64,000 bases of DNA. Origin: Methylomonas rosea (GTDB lineage: Bacteria; Pseudomonadota; Gammaproteobacteria; Methylococcales; Methylomonadaceae). The stretch covers positions 1 through 64,000 of the forward strand of contig NZ_JANIBL010000002.1 in NCBI RefSeq assembly GCF_024505055.1, written 5' to 3'. The notes beneath the pieces are model-generated. The model did not search any database. It saw only the letters and a list, made by a program, of their open reading frames with translations, and was not told the origin of the DNA. Shown in pieces: positions 11,261-20,926 of this stretch; position 1 is the first letter of the stretch, and each line of letters begins with the position of its first letter. The translations under genes and the position numbers were made by a program.

Positions 11261-12550
11261 ATGAGTAAGATATTAATTCAGAATGGCCGCATCATCGATC
11301 CGGCCAATAATATCGATGCTATTGGCCCGGTCTATATCGCAGACGGCAAGATCGTCTCTGTGCTGGAGCAAGCCGCCGATTTTACCCCTGAGCAAATTAT
11401 CGACGCCGATCAGCAAATCGTTTGTCCCGGTTTCGTCGATCTTAGCGTGCGCTTGCGCGAACCCGGTCAGACCCAAAAAGGCAATATCCTCAGCGAAACC
11501 CGCGCGGCGTTGAGCGCTGGCGTCACCTCCTTGTGTTTGCCCCCTGATACCAAGCCCTGTATCGATAGCCCGGCGGTAGTCGAGTTTATCAAGGACAAGG
11601 CCGAAAAGGCCGATTATCCGCAAATCCATAGCATAGGTGCTTTGACTCAGCGCCTGGCCGGCAGTGAGCTGAGCGCTATGTTCGCGCTGAAACAGGCCGG
11701 CTGTATTGCTGTCAGCAATGCCAGCGAGCCGCTAGGCAATCTGTTGATATTGCGGCGGGCGATGGAGTATGCCGCCACTCACGATTTGCTGTTGATGTAT
11801 CGCGCCAACGAACCCGCCTTGTCCGGCAAGGGCTGTGCCCACGAAGGTGCGGTGGCCAGCCGCTACGGTTTGCCGGGCATTCCGGAAGCCGCCGAATCGA
11901 TTGCGCTGGCTCAATGTCTGGAGCTGGCGGAATTGACCGGCTGCCGCGTGCATATAAGTCAAATCAGTTGCAAGCACTCTGTTATCAAATTGCAGCAGGC
12001 CAAGAAATACGGCCTGAACGTCACGGCCGACGTGGCGATTCATCAGTTGCATTTAACCGAAGACAACATTACCCCATTCGACAGCAATTACCACGTGCTG
12101 CCGCCGCTGCGCAGTGCTATAGACCGCCAATATTTACGTGAAGGCCTGGTTAACGGCACTATAGACGCGATTTGTTCCGATCACCAACCCCACGATCTGG
12201 ACGCCAAACTCGGCGCATTTCCGGAAACAGAAGCGGGTGTGGCGGCACTGGAAACCCTGTTGCCGCTGACGCTGGCATTAACCCAGCAACATCGCATCGG
12301 CTTGTCGCAAGCCATAGCCAGCCTGACCTGCAAGCCCGCACAAATTCTAGGTCTGGCAACCGGCGTATTAACCCCTGGTTATGCGGCCGATGTCTGTATT
12401 TTCGATCCGCAAGCCAGCTGGCAGGTTAACCGCGAAAACTGGCACAGCGCCGGTTGCAATACGCCGTATTGGCAGCAAACTTTGACCGGGCGCGTGACGC
12501 TGACGCTACTGGCCGGAAAAACGGTTTATCGTTTGGCGGAGTTGTCGTGA
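11261..12550 (+). CDS. pyrX: Dihydroorotase-like PyrC' (PyrX), probably non-catalytic
   Basis: A 429-residue amidohydrolase-fold protein of the class I dihydroorotase family. In active enzymes the first metal motif reads D-L-H-V-H-L-R; here it reads Asp60-Leu-Ser62-Val-Arg64-Leu-Arg, so both metal-binding histidines are missing. The SDDG-type motif is also changed, to SNAS. The C-terminal CSDHQPHDLDAK segment remains. This is the pattern of Pseudomonas PyrC' (PyrX), an inactive homologue needed to assemble active PyrB. I infer that it scaffolds aspartate carbamoyltransferase and that a separate active dihydroorotase is encoded elsewhere. Confidence 0.85.
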   Translation: MSKILIQNGRIIDPANNIDAIGPVYIADGKIVSVLEQAADFTPEQIIDADQQIVCPGFVDLSVRLREPGQTQKGNILSETRAALSAGVTSLCLPPDTKPCIDSPAVVEFIKDKAEKADYPQIHSIGALTQRLAGSELSAMFALKQAGCIAVSNASEPLGNLLILRRAMEYAATHDLLLMYRANEPALSGKGCAHEGAVASRYGLPGIPEAAESIALAQCLELAELTGCRVHISQISCKHSVIKLQQAKKYGLNVTADVAIHQLHLTEDNITPFDSNYHVLPPLRSAIDRQYLREGLVNGTIDAICSDHQPHDLDAKLGAFPETEAGVAALETLLPLTLALTQQHRIGLSQAIASLTCKPAQILGLATGVLTPGYAADVCIFDPQASWQVNRENWHSAGCNTPYWQQTLTGRVTLTLLAGKTVYRLAELS

Positions 12551-12615
12551 GTCAGTTTGGCTTCGCCGTTTCATCCCTATGCAAGGAGCACCGTGTGCTC
12601 GATAAGGAATAAATC

Positions 12616-13320
12616 ATGAGTTGCATCAAAAACCGCCGTACCGACGGCTCGACTTCGTCCAGTATCATCGACGATTTAAAAGGCGATCAATCCTGGCGAA
12701 TTTTTCGCATCATCAGCGAATTTACCGAAGGCTTCGACGAGCTGTCCGGTTTGTGCGACGCGATTTCGATTTTCGGTTCCGCCCGCTTGCCGCCCGAGCA
12801 TTTTTATTATCAAAAAACTGTGGAATTGGCGGAAATGCTCAGCAAGGAAGGCTTTGCGGTGATCAGCGGCGGCGGACCCGGTGTGATGGAAGCCGCCAAC
12901 AAAGGTGCCATCCTGCACGATCAACCGTCCATAGGCTTGAACATCGAGTTGCCGATGGAGCAAACGCCCAATCCATACCAAAATATTTCGCTGAATTTTC
13001 GCTATTTTTTCGTGCGCAAGGTGATGTTTGTACGCTATTCGATCGGCTATGTCTGCATGCCGGGCGGTTTCGGCACGCTGGACGAGTTCTTCGAAGCCTT
13101 GACCTTGATGCAAACCCACAAGATCTATCCTATCCCGCTGGTGTTGTTCGGCACCGACTTCTGGAGCGGCCTGATGGATTGGATGAAAGCCAAAATGATG
13201 GAATACGGCACCATTTCCGAGGAAGATTTGGCTCTGATCACCGTCACCGACGATCCGCAAAAAGTGGTCGATATCATGGTTGCGCATCGCGAGTGGAAGG
13301 ATTTGCAGCGTAAAAATTAA
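12616..13320 (+). CDS. LOG-family nucleotide 5'-monophosphate phosphoribohydrolase-like protein (TIGR00730)
   Basis: A 234-residue Rossmann-type protein. The two family motifs are SGGGPGVMEAANKGA (GGGPGVMEAAN at residues 85-95) and PGGFGTLDEFFE (149-160). Characterised relatives cleave nucleoside monophosphates, releasing free base; cytokinin-activating LOG enzymes and E. coli PpnN use the same motifs. AAGGA before the ATG at 12616 is well placed. A small 6-bp hairpin (12586-12600) lies in the short gap after pyrC'. The substrate cannot be read from the sequence. Confidence 0.88.
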   Translation: MSCIKNRRTDGSTSSSIIDDLKGDQSWRIFRIISEFTEGFDELSGLCDAISIFGSARLPPEHFYYQKTVELAEMLSKEGFAVISGGGPGVMEAANKGAILHDQPSIGLNIELPMEQTPNPYQNISLNFRYFFVRKVMFVRYSIGYVCMPGGFGTLDEFFEALTLMQTHKIYPIPLVLFGTDFWSGLMDWMKAKMMEYGTISEEDLALITVTDDPQKVVDIMVAHREWKDLQRKN

Positions 13321-13386
13321 GCGCTGCGCAACTTTCAGGACTCAACTCGGTCACATTTTTGTTAAACATAAGGATTTTTTACACAC

Positions 13387-14373
13387 ATGACTGCGACAAG
13401 TCTTAGCCCCAGCCAAGCCGCCTTACAAAATCTCAAAACTCACATCAATACGCAGATCATCGGCCAGGAAGTGTTGGTCGAGAGAATGCTGATCGCCCTG
13501 CTGGCCGATGGGCATTTGTTGGTGGAAGGTGCGCCGGGTCTGGCGAAAACTCGCGCCATTAACGTCCTTAGCCAAGGCATAGAAGCCGATTTTCACCGGG
13601 TGCAATTTACCCCTGACCTGTTGCCGGCTGACTTGACCGGTACCGAGATTTACCGCCCGCAGCAAGGCAGTTTCGAGTTTCAGAAAGGTCCGCTGTTTCA
13701 TAACCTGATCCTGGCCGACGAAATCAACCGCGCGCCGGCCAAAGTCCAGGCCGCCTTGCTGGAAGCGATGGCGGAACGGCAGATCACGGTCGGCAAAGCC
13801 ACGTATCCGCTGCCGCCCTTGTTTATGGTGATGGCCACGCAAAACCCCATCGAACAGGAAGGCACTTACCCCTTGCCGGAAGCGCAGCTGGATAGATTTT
13901 TGCTGCATGTAAAAATCGATTATCCCAATGCCGAGCACGAGCAGGCGATACTGCATCTAGCCCGCGCCGAAGCCAAGGGCGCTTTGCAAAATCAGGGCAA
14001 CGCGCAGCCAAAAGTGAGTCAGCAAGCCTTATTCGCAGCGCGCGGTGAGGTGCTGGATTTATATCTGGCCGACAGCTTGGAGCAATATCTGCTGCAAATC
14101 GTGCTGGCTACCCGAAATCCCGGCGTTTACGGTCAGGATTTGGCCGGCTGGATTCAATACGGCGCCAGCCCGCGCGCCAGCATCGCGCTGGACCGCTGCG
14201 CGCGCGCCAAGGCCTGGTTGCAACAACGCGATTTCGTCGATCCGGGCGACATTCAGGATATGGCTTACGACGTGTTGCGCCACCGCCTGATTTTGTCTTA
14301 CGAAGCGGAAGCCGAAGGCATCAGCAGCGATTACGTGATCAAAGAACTGATAGCCAGAATTGCCGTACCCTGA
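13387..14373 (+). CDS. MoxR-family AAA+ ATPase
   Basis: A 328-residue AAA+ ATPase of the MoxR branch (AAA_3). Walker A GAPGLAKT is at residues 48-55, Walker B LILADE at 107-112 followed by INRAPAKVQAALLEAM, then the sensor-1 ATQNPIEQEGTYPLPEAQLDRF region. MoxR ATPases act as chaperones that mature partner proteins together with VWA-domain proteins. The next genes (DUF58, DUF4381, VWA proteins, BatD) are its standard partners. Its stop overlaps the DUF58 start by one base. AAGGA upstream of the ATG starts this operon. Confidence 0.95.
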   Translation: MTATSLSPSQAALQNLKTHINTQIIGQEVLVERMLIALLADGHLLVEGAPGLAKTRAINVLSQGIEADFHRVQFTPDLLPADLTGTEIYRPQQGSFEFQKGPLFHNLILADEINRAPAKVQAALLEAMAERQITVGKATYPLPPLFMVMATQNPIEQEGTYPLPEAQLDRFLLHVKIDYPNAEHEQAILHLARAEAKGALQNQGNAQPKVSQQALFAARGEVLDLYLADSLEQYLLQIVLATRNPGVYGQDLAGWIQYGASPRASIALDRCARAKAWLQQRDFVDPGDIQDMAYDVLRHRLILSYEAEAEGISSDYVIKELIARIAVP

Positions 14374-15290
14374 TGAATACGTCGCCAGCGGCCGATAACC
14401 CCAGGGTTACGGTCACTCTAAAAGCCTTGGTAGACCTGGCCAAACCGGCCGGCATGCTCAGTCTGGGCCATGCCAACATCCGCGCGGCGCAAAGCGGTAA
14501 TTATCTGTCGCATCTGAAAGGGCGTGGGATGGCTTTCGACGAAACCCGCCTCTATCAACCCGGCGACGATGTGCGGCGTATCGACTGGCGCGTCACGGCC
14601 CGCACCGACAAACCCCACAGTAAAATTTTCAAGGAAGAACGGGAAAGGCCGATGTTCATCGCGGTGGATTACCGGGCCACCATGGCGTTTGCCACGCGCG
14701 GCGTATTCAAGTCCGTGCAGGCTGCTCGTTTGGCAGGTTTGTTGGCTTGGGCGGCCTTGAAGCAAGGTGATCGCATCGGCGGGCAAATTTTCAGCGATGC
14801 CGGTTGCCAGGAACTAAAACCGCAAACCGGTAAGCCGGCCTTGTTACGGTTTTTGAACGCTCTGGTTAATCCGGACTACAACGGCGCGGCCGTAGTCAAT
14901 CTGGCGCAACCTTTGGCCAGGCTGCTGCATCACGCCCGGCCCGGCAGCCGGGTGTATATTCTTAGCGATTTTCGCGGCATGAATAGCGCGGCCGAAAATC
15001 ATCTGGCCAATCTGGCTCGGCATTGCGAAGTGGTATTGGTGCATATCGCCGATCCGCTGGAAAGCAGTTTACCGGCTCAAGGACGTTACCGTTTTACCGA
15101 CGGCTGGCGCGAGGTATTGATCGACAGCGGCGATAAACAGCGGCTGCAAGCCTATCGGCAGCGTTTCCAGGACAGGCAGGAGTACTTGCAAAAACTCGGC
15201 AATAAACTGCGTCTAACTTTGATACCCTGCACGACCCAGCAAGCACCTTTGGATGCGTTGAACGGATCTCGCTCGCGTCCGGCGGCCTAA
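14373..15290 (+). CDS. DUF58 domain protein (Bat/MoxR operon)
   Basis: A 305-residue DUF58 protein with the signature GRGMAFDETRLYQPGDDVRRIDWRV-type core (about residues 50-73) and a VWA-like C-terminal fold (VYILSDFRGM). DUF58 proteins accompany MoxR ATPases almost universally and probably present or bind the substrate handled by the ATPase; no enzyme activity is established. Start overlaps the moxR stop (TGATG). In most relatives DUF4381 would follow directly; here the long GGDEF-EAL gene comes 18 bases later. Confidence 0.92.
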   Translation: MNTSPAADNPRVTVTLKALVDLAKPAGMLSLGHANIRAAQSGNYLSHLKGRGMAFDETRLYQPGDDVRRIDWRVTARTDKPHSKIFKEERERPMFIAVDYRATMAFATRGVFKSVQAARLAGLLAWAALKQGDRIGGQIFSDAGCQELKPQTGKPALLRFLNALVNPDYNGAAVVNLAQPLARLLHHARPGSRVYILSDFRGMNSAAENHLANLARHCEVVLVHIADPLESSLPAQGRYRFTDGWREVLIDSGDKQRLQAYRQRFQDRQEYLQKLGNKLRLTLIPCTTQQAPLDALNGSRSRPAA

Positions 15291-15308
15291 CCCGTTCCCG
15301 ATCAATCC

Positions 15309-18300
15309 ATGCAAAACCCCAATTCACCCAATTCTGTAGATTTGTCGTCGCCGGAACCGGAGGCGCAAAAAATCACGTCTGTCAGACCCATGGTATTGCT
15401 ACTGAATATTGGTGCACTGAGCATGCTGATGTTTGCCGGCGGCTGGGTGGGCGTCAAAATGATGATTCCGCCCGGCTATGCCAGTCCGCTATGGCCGCCA
15501 GCGGGAATTGCGCTCGCGGCACTGTTCCTGGGTGGGCGGTATCTATGGCCGGGTATATGGTTAGGCGCCACGCTGAGTAATTTTCTGGTCAATATCGATT
15601 TTTCCGGGCAATTGACGACCGAGACAGTGGTTTCCTCTTTGGTCATCGGCACCGGCAGCACCTTGCAAGCCTTGGTTGCCATCGCCCTTGTCAAAAACTA
15701 TGTACAGCCGGGTTTACCCAAGCTGGATAGCCCGGGCACTATCCTCAAGTTTTTTGGGCTGGTGGGTCCGGTTGCCTGTTTGATAGCGCCTAGTGTCGGC
15801 ATTGGAGTGCTGTATTTATTGGAGCTGATGACCTCGTCGCAGCTATGGTTGTCCTGGCGCAACTGGTGGATTGGCGATAGCTTGGGCGTAATGATTATTA
15901 CGCCGCTGTTATTTTGTTATTTCGGACGGCCCCGTGCACTTTGGCAGGCGCGGCGGCTGAGTGTGGCGCTGCCCCTACTGGGTACACTATTGGCATTGAT
16001 ACTGGTGTTCTTGCAAGTATTCCAAGCCGAACATGCCCGCATTCAGCAGGCTTTCGATAGTCGAGCCGGCGAAATAGACCGTCTGCTGGTGGAATATGCG
16101 GTTGATGTGATCGACAGCACTTTGGCTTTAAGAGACGTGTTTTTGGCATCCAGCGATGTGGATAGAGCCGAATTTAGCGTGTTTTCGCAGGGTATCCTGC
16201 AACGCCACCCGGAAATTCAGGCCCTGGAATGGCTGCCTCGTATCGCTCAAGCCGATTTGCCGGCCTTTGAGCAGGCTATTCGTGCCGAAGGATTTCCTAA
16301 TTTCCAGGTTGCCGAACGCGATAGCGACGGCCAAGTGGTTAAGGCAACAGCCAGGCCCGAATATTTTCCTATTATGTTTGTGGAGCCGATGGCCGGCAAC
16401 GAAAAAGCCTTCGGCTTCGACTCCATGTCAAATCCACTTAGCCGCCAAGCAAAAAACTTAGCGCGCGCCAGCGGTAAACCCACTGCCTCGCAAAAGCTGA
16501 CACTCATGCAACGTAGCGATGCGGATCCCGGCATTTTGGTTTCGATTCCGGTTAACCGACAGGGCGCAGATGGTGACGCACTGGATATTGCCGGATTTGT
16601 ATCTGCCATCATTTTGCCTGCCAGAATGGTGGAGATTGTCACCAGGGGCCTGAACATCGATGACCTGGGCATCGCCATCGATGATCTAGGCGCACCCGCA
16701 GGGCAAACCGGCTTGTTTGCAAAACCGGTACGCAACCCGGTGTCCTTGAATTATGAATTACGAATATGGCAGCGCAGCTTTACATTTGTCGATCGCACCT
16801 GGCAAATCACCATTTCTCCCGATAGCCAGTTTATCGACGAACAAGGTTCATCACTGCCCCTGATTACCCTGATCGGTGGTCTTTGTTTTACCAGCCTGTT
16901 GAGCATTTTACTTCTTATCATCAGCGGTAGAACCGCCTCTGTGCAAGCCTTGGTGGAAGAACGTACTCGGGCGCTGGCCAATGCCATTGCTGAGTTGGAA
17001 GTCTCGGCGAATATCGCCAGGGAATCGGAATTAAAACTGCGCACTATCGTCGACTCGGAACCGGAGTGCGTGAAATTGCTGGCTCACGATGGCAGTTTGT
17101 TGCAGATGAATCGTGCCGGTCTGGATATGATAGAAGCCGATTCCTTCGAGCAGGCGCAACAAGGTCGCCTGGAAGACATGGTGTTGCCCAAGTACCGGGC
17201 AGCCTTTAAAAAACTGACTCGGCGGGTGTTTGCCGGTGCGTCGGGCACACTGGAATTTGAAATCATCGGTTTGCGCGGCGGTCAGCGCTGGTTGGATACC
17301 CACGCCGTACCGATGCGCGATGCGGAAGGTAATATCGCGGCCCTCTTGGGGCTGACCCGCGATATTACCGAACGTAAGCAGGCCGAAGAGCACCTGAAAC
17401 TGGCCGCGCGGGTGTTCAGCGAGGCGCACGAAGGCATTCTGATTACCGACGCCGTAGGGATTATCATCGACGTGAATCCAACCTTTTGCCAGATCACCGG
17501 CTACAGCCGCGCCGAAGTCATCGGTCAAAACCCCAGTATGTTGCAGTCCGGCAAATACGGTGCGGATTTTTACCGGGATATGTGGCAGGCCTTGCACGAA
17601 GCGCAGCATTGGCAAGGGGAATTATGGAATCGCAAAAAAAACGGCGAGTTGTATGCGGAATGGCTGACGGTCTCCGCCTTGTGCGATGCCGACGGCAAGA
17701 TCACTCACTATGTCGGGCTATTTTCCGATGTCACGCAGGCCAAGCAGCAGCAACAGCTGCTGGAATTATTTGCCCATTACGATCCGCTCACCCGCCTGCC
17801 GAATCGGATTTTATTCGCCGATCGCTTGAATCAGGCCATCGCCCACAGCAAGCGGGAAAACACCTTGTTGGCGATTTGTTTTCTGGACCTGGATGGGTTC
17901 AAGCCGGTCAACGACCAATTCGGCCACGATATTGGTGACCGGGTGCTGGTTGAAGTGGCGGAAAGAATCAAAAACGCGATCCGCGCGGAAGACAGCGTAT
18001 CCCGGCACGGCGGCGACGAATTCGCGCTGTTATTGGGCAATGTAGACTCGATTGCGCAATGCGAACAAGCCATCATGCGGATTCATCAGGCGATTGCCCT
18101 GCCGTATGTCATTGACGATAAGCCGATTTCGGTCGGCGCCAGTAGCGGTTTTACCGTATATCCCCTGGATGATGCCGGCGCCGACGCCTTATTGCGGCAT
18201 GCTGACTATGCCATGTACCAGGCCAAATTGGCCGGCAAAAACCGTTGTCAGTTGTTCGATGCCAGCCACGACCAACAAGTCATGCATCGCCACCAGCAGC

Positions 18301-19466
18301 TGCGCGACATCGAAGCGGCGTTTTTAAACAACGAATTGTGCATGTATTACCAACCCAAGGTCGACATCAAAACCGGCCAGGTCAAAGGCGTGGAAGCCTT
18401 GATCCGTTGGCAGCATCCGCAGCGCGGTATGGTGCCGCCGCTGGAGTTTTTACCGGTGATTGCCTCCACCGATCTGGAAATCCGCATCGGCAATTGGGTC
18501 ATCGCTCAAGCCTGCGAGCAGTTGGCGGGCTGGCATGCGCGAGGCTTACAGCTGGAGGTCAGCGTGAATATCTCCTCCTATCATTTACTGTGGTCCGGCA
18601 TCGGCGCGTATATCGACGAGACCTTGCGCCGTCATCCGGAAATGGATGCCCGCTTTCTGCAATTGGAAATTCTGGAAAGTACCGCCTTGGACGATTTGTC
18701 GGCGGTGAACCGGATTATCAAAAGCTGCCGGGAACAACTGGGCATTAGTGTGGCCTTGGACGATTTCGGTACCGGCTATTCGTCGTTGACGCATTTGCGG
18801 CATTTGTCCGTGGATACCGTGAAAATCGATCAGACCTTTGTCCGCGACATGCTCGACGATCCCGACGACTACGCCATCATAGAGAGCGTCATTGCGCTCA
18901 GTCAGGCTTTTAACCGGGAAGTCGTGGCGGAAGGCGTGGAAAGTCAGGAACAAGGTATCGTGCTGTTGTTGTTGGGTTGCCATCTGCTGCAAGGTTACGC
19001 GATTGCCCGTCCCATGCCCGCTGCGGCGATTGCCGAGTGGGTGATTGCTTACCGGCCGTTCAGCGACTGGCAGATTTATGCGAATGCCGAGCTGTCGGCG
19101 GAACAGATCGAAATTGCGATTCGCCGCTTCGACACCCGGCAGTGGTTGCAGCGGGTACAAGCCTGTCTGTTCGCGGAACCGCACGACACTTTAAAAAGCT
19201 GGCCGATCTTGGAGCAACGCCGTACCCATCTGGGACGTTGGTTAAAGCAAATACAACACGACAGACAGTATGCCCAGGATTGGTTGGAGCATATCGAACA
19301 ATTACAACGGCAATTGCACGTGCTGGCCGAGAGTTTGCTCAGACGCTGCGAGGCCGGCCAGCGCGACGCCGCGCAGGCGGGTTTTAATGAGCTGCGGGCT
19401 ATTCAGCAGCAAATCGACGATCTGCTGATTTTGTATACCCGGCTCCCCAATTTGGACGAGATGTAG
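15309..19466 (+). CDS. MASE1-CHASE-PAS-PAS-GGDEF-EAL c-di-GMP enzyme
   Basis: A 1,385-residue inner-membrane regulator that may make and break c-di-GMP. Order: MASE1-like multi-spanning sensor (about 30-220); extracytoplasmic CHASE-like domain (about 235-500, with the FPNF and PARMVEIV segments); last membrane helix (516-541); two PAS domains (about 565-815, the second with ITERK and GYSRAEVIGQNPSMLQSG); GGDEF at 901-905 with an inhibitory RAED site nine residues upstream; EAL at 1029-1031 with NIS, LDDFGTG, KID, AEGVES and QGY motifs intact. About 120 extra residues form the tail. Both catalytic domains look competent. It lies inside the MoxR/Bat operon, 18 bases after DUF58 and nine before DUF4381. 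Confidence 0.9.
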   Translation: MQNPNSPNSVDLSSPEPEAQKITSVRPMVLLLNIGALSMLMFAGGWVGVKMMIPPGYASPLWPPAGIALAALFLGGRYLWPGIWLGATLSNFLVNIDFSGQLTTETVVSSLVIGTGSTLQALVAIALVKNYVQPGLPKLDSPGTILKFFGLVGPVACLIAPSVGIGVLYLLELMTSSQLWLSWRNWWIGDSLGVMIITPLLFCYFGRPRALWQARRLSVALPLLGTLLALILVFLQVFQAEHARIQQAFDSRAGEIDRLLVEYAVDVIDSTLALRDVFLASSDVDRAEFSVFSQGILQRHPEIQALEWLPRIAQADLPAFEQAIRAEGFPNFQVAERDSDGQVVKATARPEYFPIMFVEPMAGNEKAFGFDSMSNPLSRQAKNLARASGKPTASQKLTLMQRSDADPGILVSIPVNRQGADGDALDIAGFVSAIILPARMVEIVTRGLNIDDLGIAIDDLGAPAGQTGLFAKPVRNPVSLNYELRIWQRSFTFVDRTWQITISPDSQFIDEQGSSLPLITLIGGLCFTSLLSILLLIISGRTASVQALVEERTRALANAIAELEVSANIARESELKLRTIVDSEPECVKLLAHDGSLLQMNRAGLDMIEADSFEQAQQGRLEDMVLPKYRAAFKKLTRRVFAGASGTLEFEIIGLRGGQRWLDTHAVPMRDAEGNIAALLGLTRDITERKQAEEHLKLAARVFSEAHEGILITDAVGIIIDVNPTFCQITGYSRAEVIGQNPSMLQSGKYGADFYRDMWQALHEAQHWQGELWNRKKNGELYAEWLTVSALCDADGKITHYVGLFSDVTQAKQQQQLLELFAHYDPLTRLPNRILFADRLNQAIAHSKRENTLLAICFLDLDGFKPVNDQFGHDIGDRVLVEVAERIKNAIRAEDSVSRHGGDEFALLLGNVDSIAQCEQAIMRIHQAIALPYVIDDKPISVGASSGFTVYPLDDAGADALLRHADYAMYQAKLAGKNRCQLFDASHDQQVMHRHQQLRDIEAAFLNNELCMYYQPKVDIKTGQVKGVEALIRWQHPQRGMVPPLEFLPVIASTDLEIRIGNWVIAQACEQLAGWHARGLQLEVSVNISSYHLLWSGIGAYIDETLRRHPEMDARFLQLEILESTALDDLSAVNRIIKSCREQLGISVALDDFGTGYSSLTHLRHLSVDTVKIDQTFVRDMLDDPDDYAIIESVIALSQAFNREVVAEGVESQEQGIVLLLLGCHLLQGYAIARPMPAAAIAEWVIAYRPFSDWQIYANAELSAEQIEIAIRRFDTRQWLQRVQACLFAEPHDTLKSWPILEQRRTHLGRWLKQIQHDRQYAQDWLEHIEQLQRQLHVLAESLLRRCEAGQRDAAQAGFNELRAIQQQIDDLLILYTRLPNLDEM

Positions 19467-19475
19467 ATATTTAAC

Positions 19476-19943
19476 ATGGAACCCTTGCCTTTAAAAGATA
19501 TACATTTGCCCGATTCGGTGGCTTTTTGGCCGCTGGCGCCGGGCTGGTGGTTGTTGGCGGTGTTGCTGCCGCTGCTGATTTTTCTGTGCCGTTATTTTTA
19601 TAAGCGCATCCGCCGCCAGACTGCGGCCAAAACCGCCGCGAAATTGTTGTCCGCCATTCGCCGGGAAAGCGGCGCCGATGCCAGACAGACCTTGGCGGCT
19701 TTGTCCGCCTTGTTGCGGCGCGTCGCCATCAGTACCGCGCCGCGCAGCGATGCCGCCAGCTTGCGTGGCGAGGCTTGGTTAAGTTATCTGGACCAATCCC
19801 TGCCGGATGCGCCTTTTAGTCAAGGTCCCGGCCGCTGTTTGGCCGACGGTCATTACCGGCAAACGCCGCCGGCCGACGCTGAGCTGGAGGCGCTGTTCGA
19901 GCTGTGCGAACGCTGGTTGAAACAGCAGGCGAAAAAACCATGA
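19476..19943 (+). CDS. DUF4381 membrane protein
   Basis: A 155-residue protein with one membrane segment near residues 15-42 (FWPLAPGWWLLAVLLPLLIF) followed by a basic cytoplasmic stretch (YKRIRRQTAAKTAAKLL) and a soluble helical domain. This is the layout of DUF4381, regularly found between DUF58 and the VWA proteins of MoxR/Bat operons. The function is unknown, presumably as part of the membrane complex. The stop overlaps the batA start (ATGA). Confidence 0.88.
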   Translation: MEPLPLKDIHLPDSVAFWPLAPGWWLLAVLLPLLIFLCRYFYKRIRRQTAAKTAAKLLSAIRRESGADARQTLAALSALLRRVAISTAPRSDAASLRGEAWLSYLDQSLPDAPFSQGPGRCLADGHYRQTPPADAELEALFELCERWLKQQAKKP

Positions 19944-20926
19944 TCGAATTGCACTGGCCTTGGTTGTTATGGTTGTTGCCGCTACCGCTACTATTGCGTT
20001 GGCTGTTACCGGCGCGTGCCGCCGCTCAACAGGCGGCATTGAAAGTCCCGTTTCTGGACGATTTCGGCCCCAGCGCGAGCCGGGTAGTCAGCAGCGAGCG
20101 GCGCTGGCCTTTATGGTTGGCCGCACTGGCTTGGCTGTGTTTGCTGATAGCGGCCGCTCGCCCGCAATGGTTGGGCGAACCCATCGAGCAAGCGGTCAGC
20201 GGCCGCGACTTGATGCTGGCGGTGGACGTGTCCGGCAGTATGCAGGAAGAAGATTTTATCCTCGGCAAACAGCGCGTGGATCGCTTAACCGCGATTAAAC
20301 AAGTGGCCGGCGAGTTTATTCAGCGCCGGGTCGGCGACCGCCTGGGCTTGATCTTGTTCGGCACGCAAGCTTACTTGCATGTGCCCTTAACCTTTGACCG
20401 CAAGACTGTGCAAACCTTGTTGCACGAGGCTTTTATCGGCATTACCGAGGACGACCCGAAAACCTCGATCGGCGACGCTATTGGTTTGGCTGTCAAACGT
20501 CTGCAACAGCAGCAAGATGCCAGCCGGGTGTTGATTTTGTTGACCGACGGCGCTAACACCGCCGGCGAATTGATGCCGTTAAAAGCCGCCGAACTGGCCG
20601 CCGACCATCACCTGAAAATTTATACGATAGGTATAGGCGCCGACGAAGTGTTGGTGCGCAGCCTGTTCGGCACCCGCCGGATCAACCCGTCCGCCGATCT
20701 CGATGAAAAAACCCTGACCGCCATTGCCAATGCTACCGGCGGCCATTATTTTCGCGCCCGCAATACCGAAGAGCTTGAAAAAATCTACCGCATGCTGGAT
20801 CAACTGGAACCTGTTGAAAAGGACAAACAATACTTCCGGCCGCGCAGCGAACTGTTTTATTGGCCGCTGGGCTTGGCCTTGTTATTGACGGGCTGGTTAA
20901 CTTTGGCCCGATTGAGGTGGTCATGA
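19940..20926 (+). CDS. batA: VWA-domain membrane protein BatA
   Basis: A 328-residue protein from the ATG at 19940, chosen because it overlaps the DUF4381 stop; a longer open frame begins 36 bases earlier. It has two N-terminal membrane segments (about 7-24 and 57-73), a von Willebrand A domain with a complete MIDAS (Asp96-Val-Ser98-Gly-Ser100, and TDGANTAGE later), and a C-terminal membrane helix. BatA proteins are tied to aerotolerance or stress resistance in some bacteria, but the mechanism is unclear. It overlaps the next gene by four bases, so the two products are likely made in balance. Confidence 0.92.
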   Translation: MIELHWPWLLWLLPLPLLLRWLLPARAAAQQAALKVPFLDDFGPSASRVVSSERRWPLWLAALAWLCLLIAAARPQWLGEPIEQAVSGRDLMLAVDVSGSMQEEDFILGKQRVDRLTAIKQVAGEFIQRRVGDRLGLILFGTQAYLHVPLTFDRKTVQTLLHEAFIGITEDDPKTSIGDAIGLAVKRLQQQQDASRVLILLTDGANTAGELMPLKAAELAADHHLKIYTIGIGADEVLVRSLFGTRRINPSADLDEKTLTAIANATGGHYFRARNTEELEKIYRMLDQLEPVEKDKQYFRPRSELFYWPLGLALLLTGWLTLARLRWS

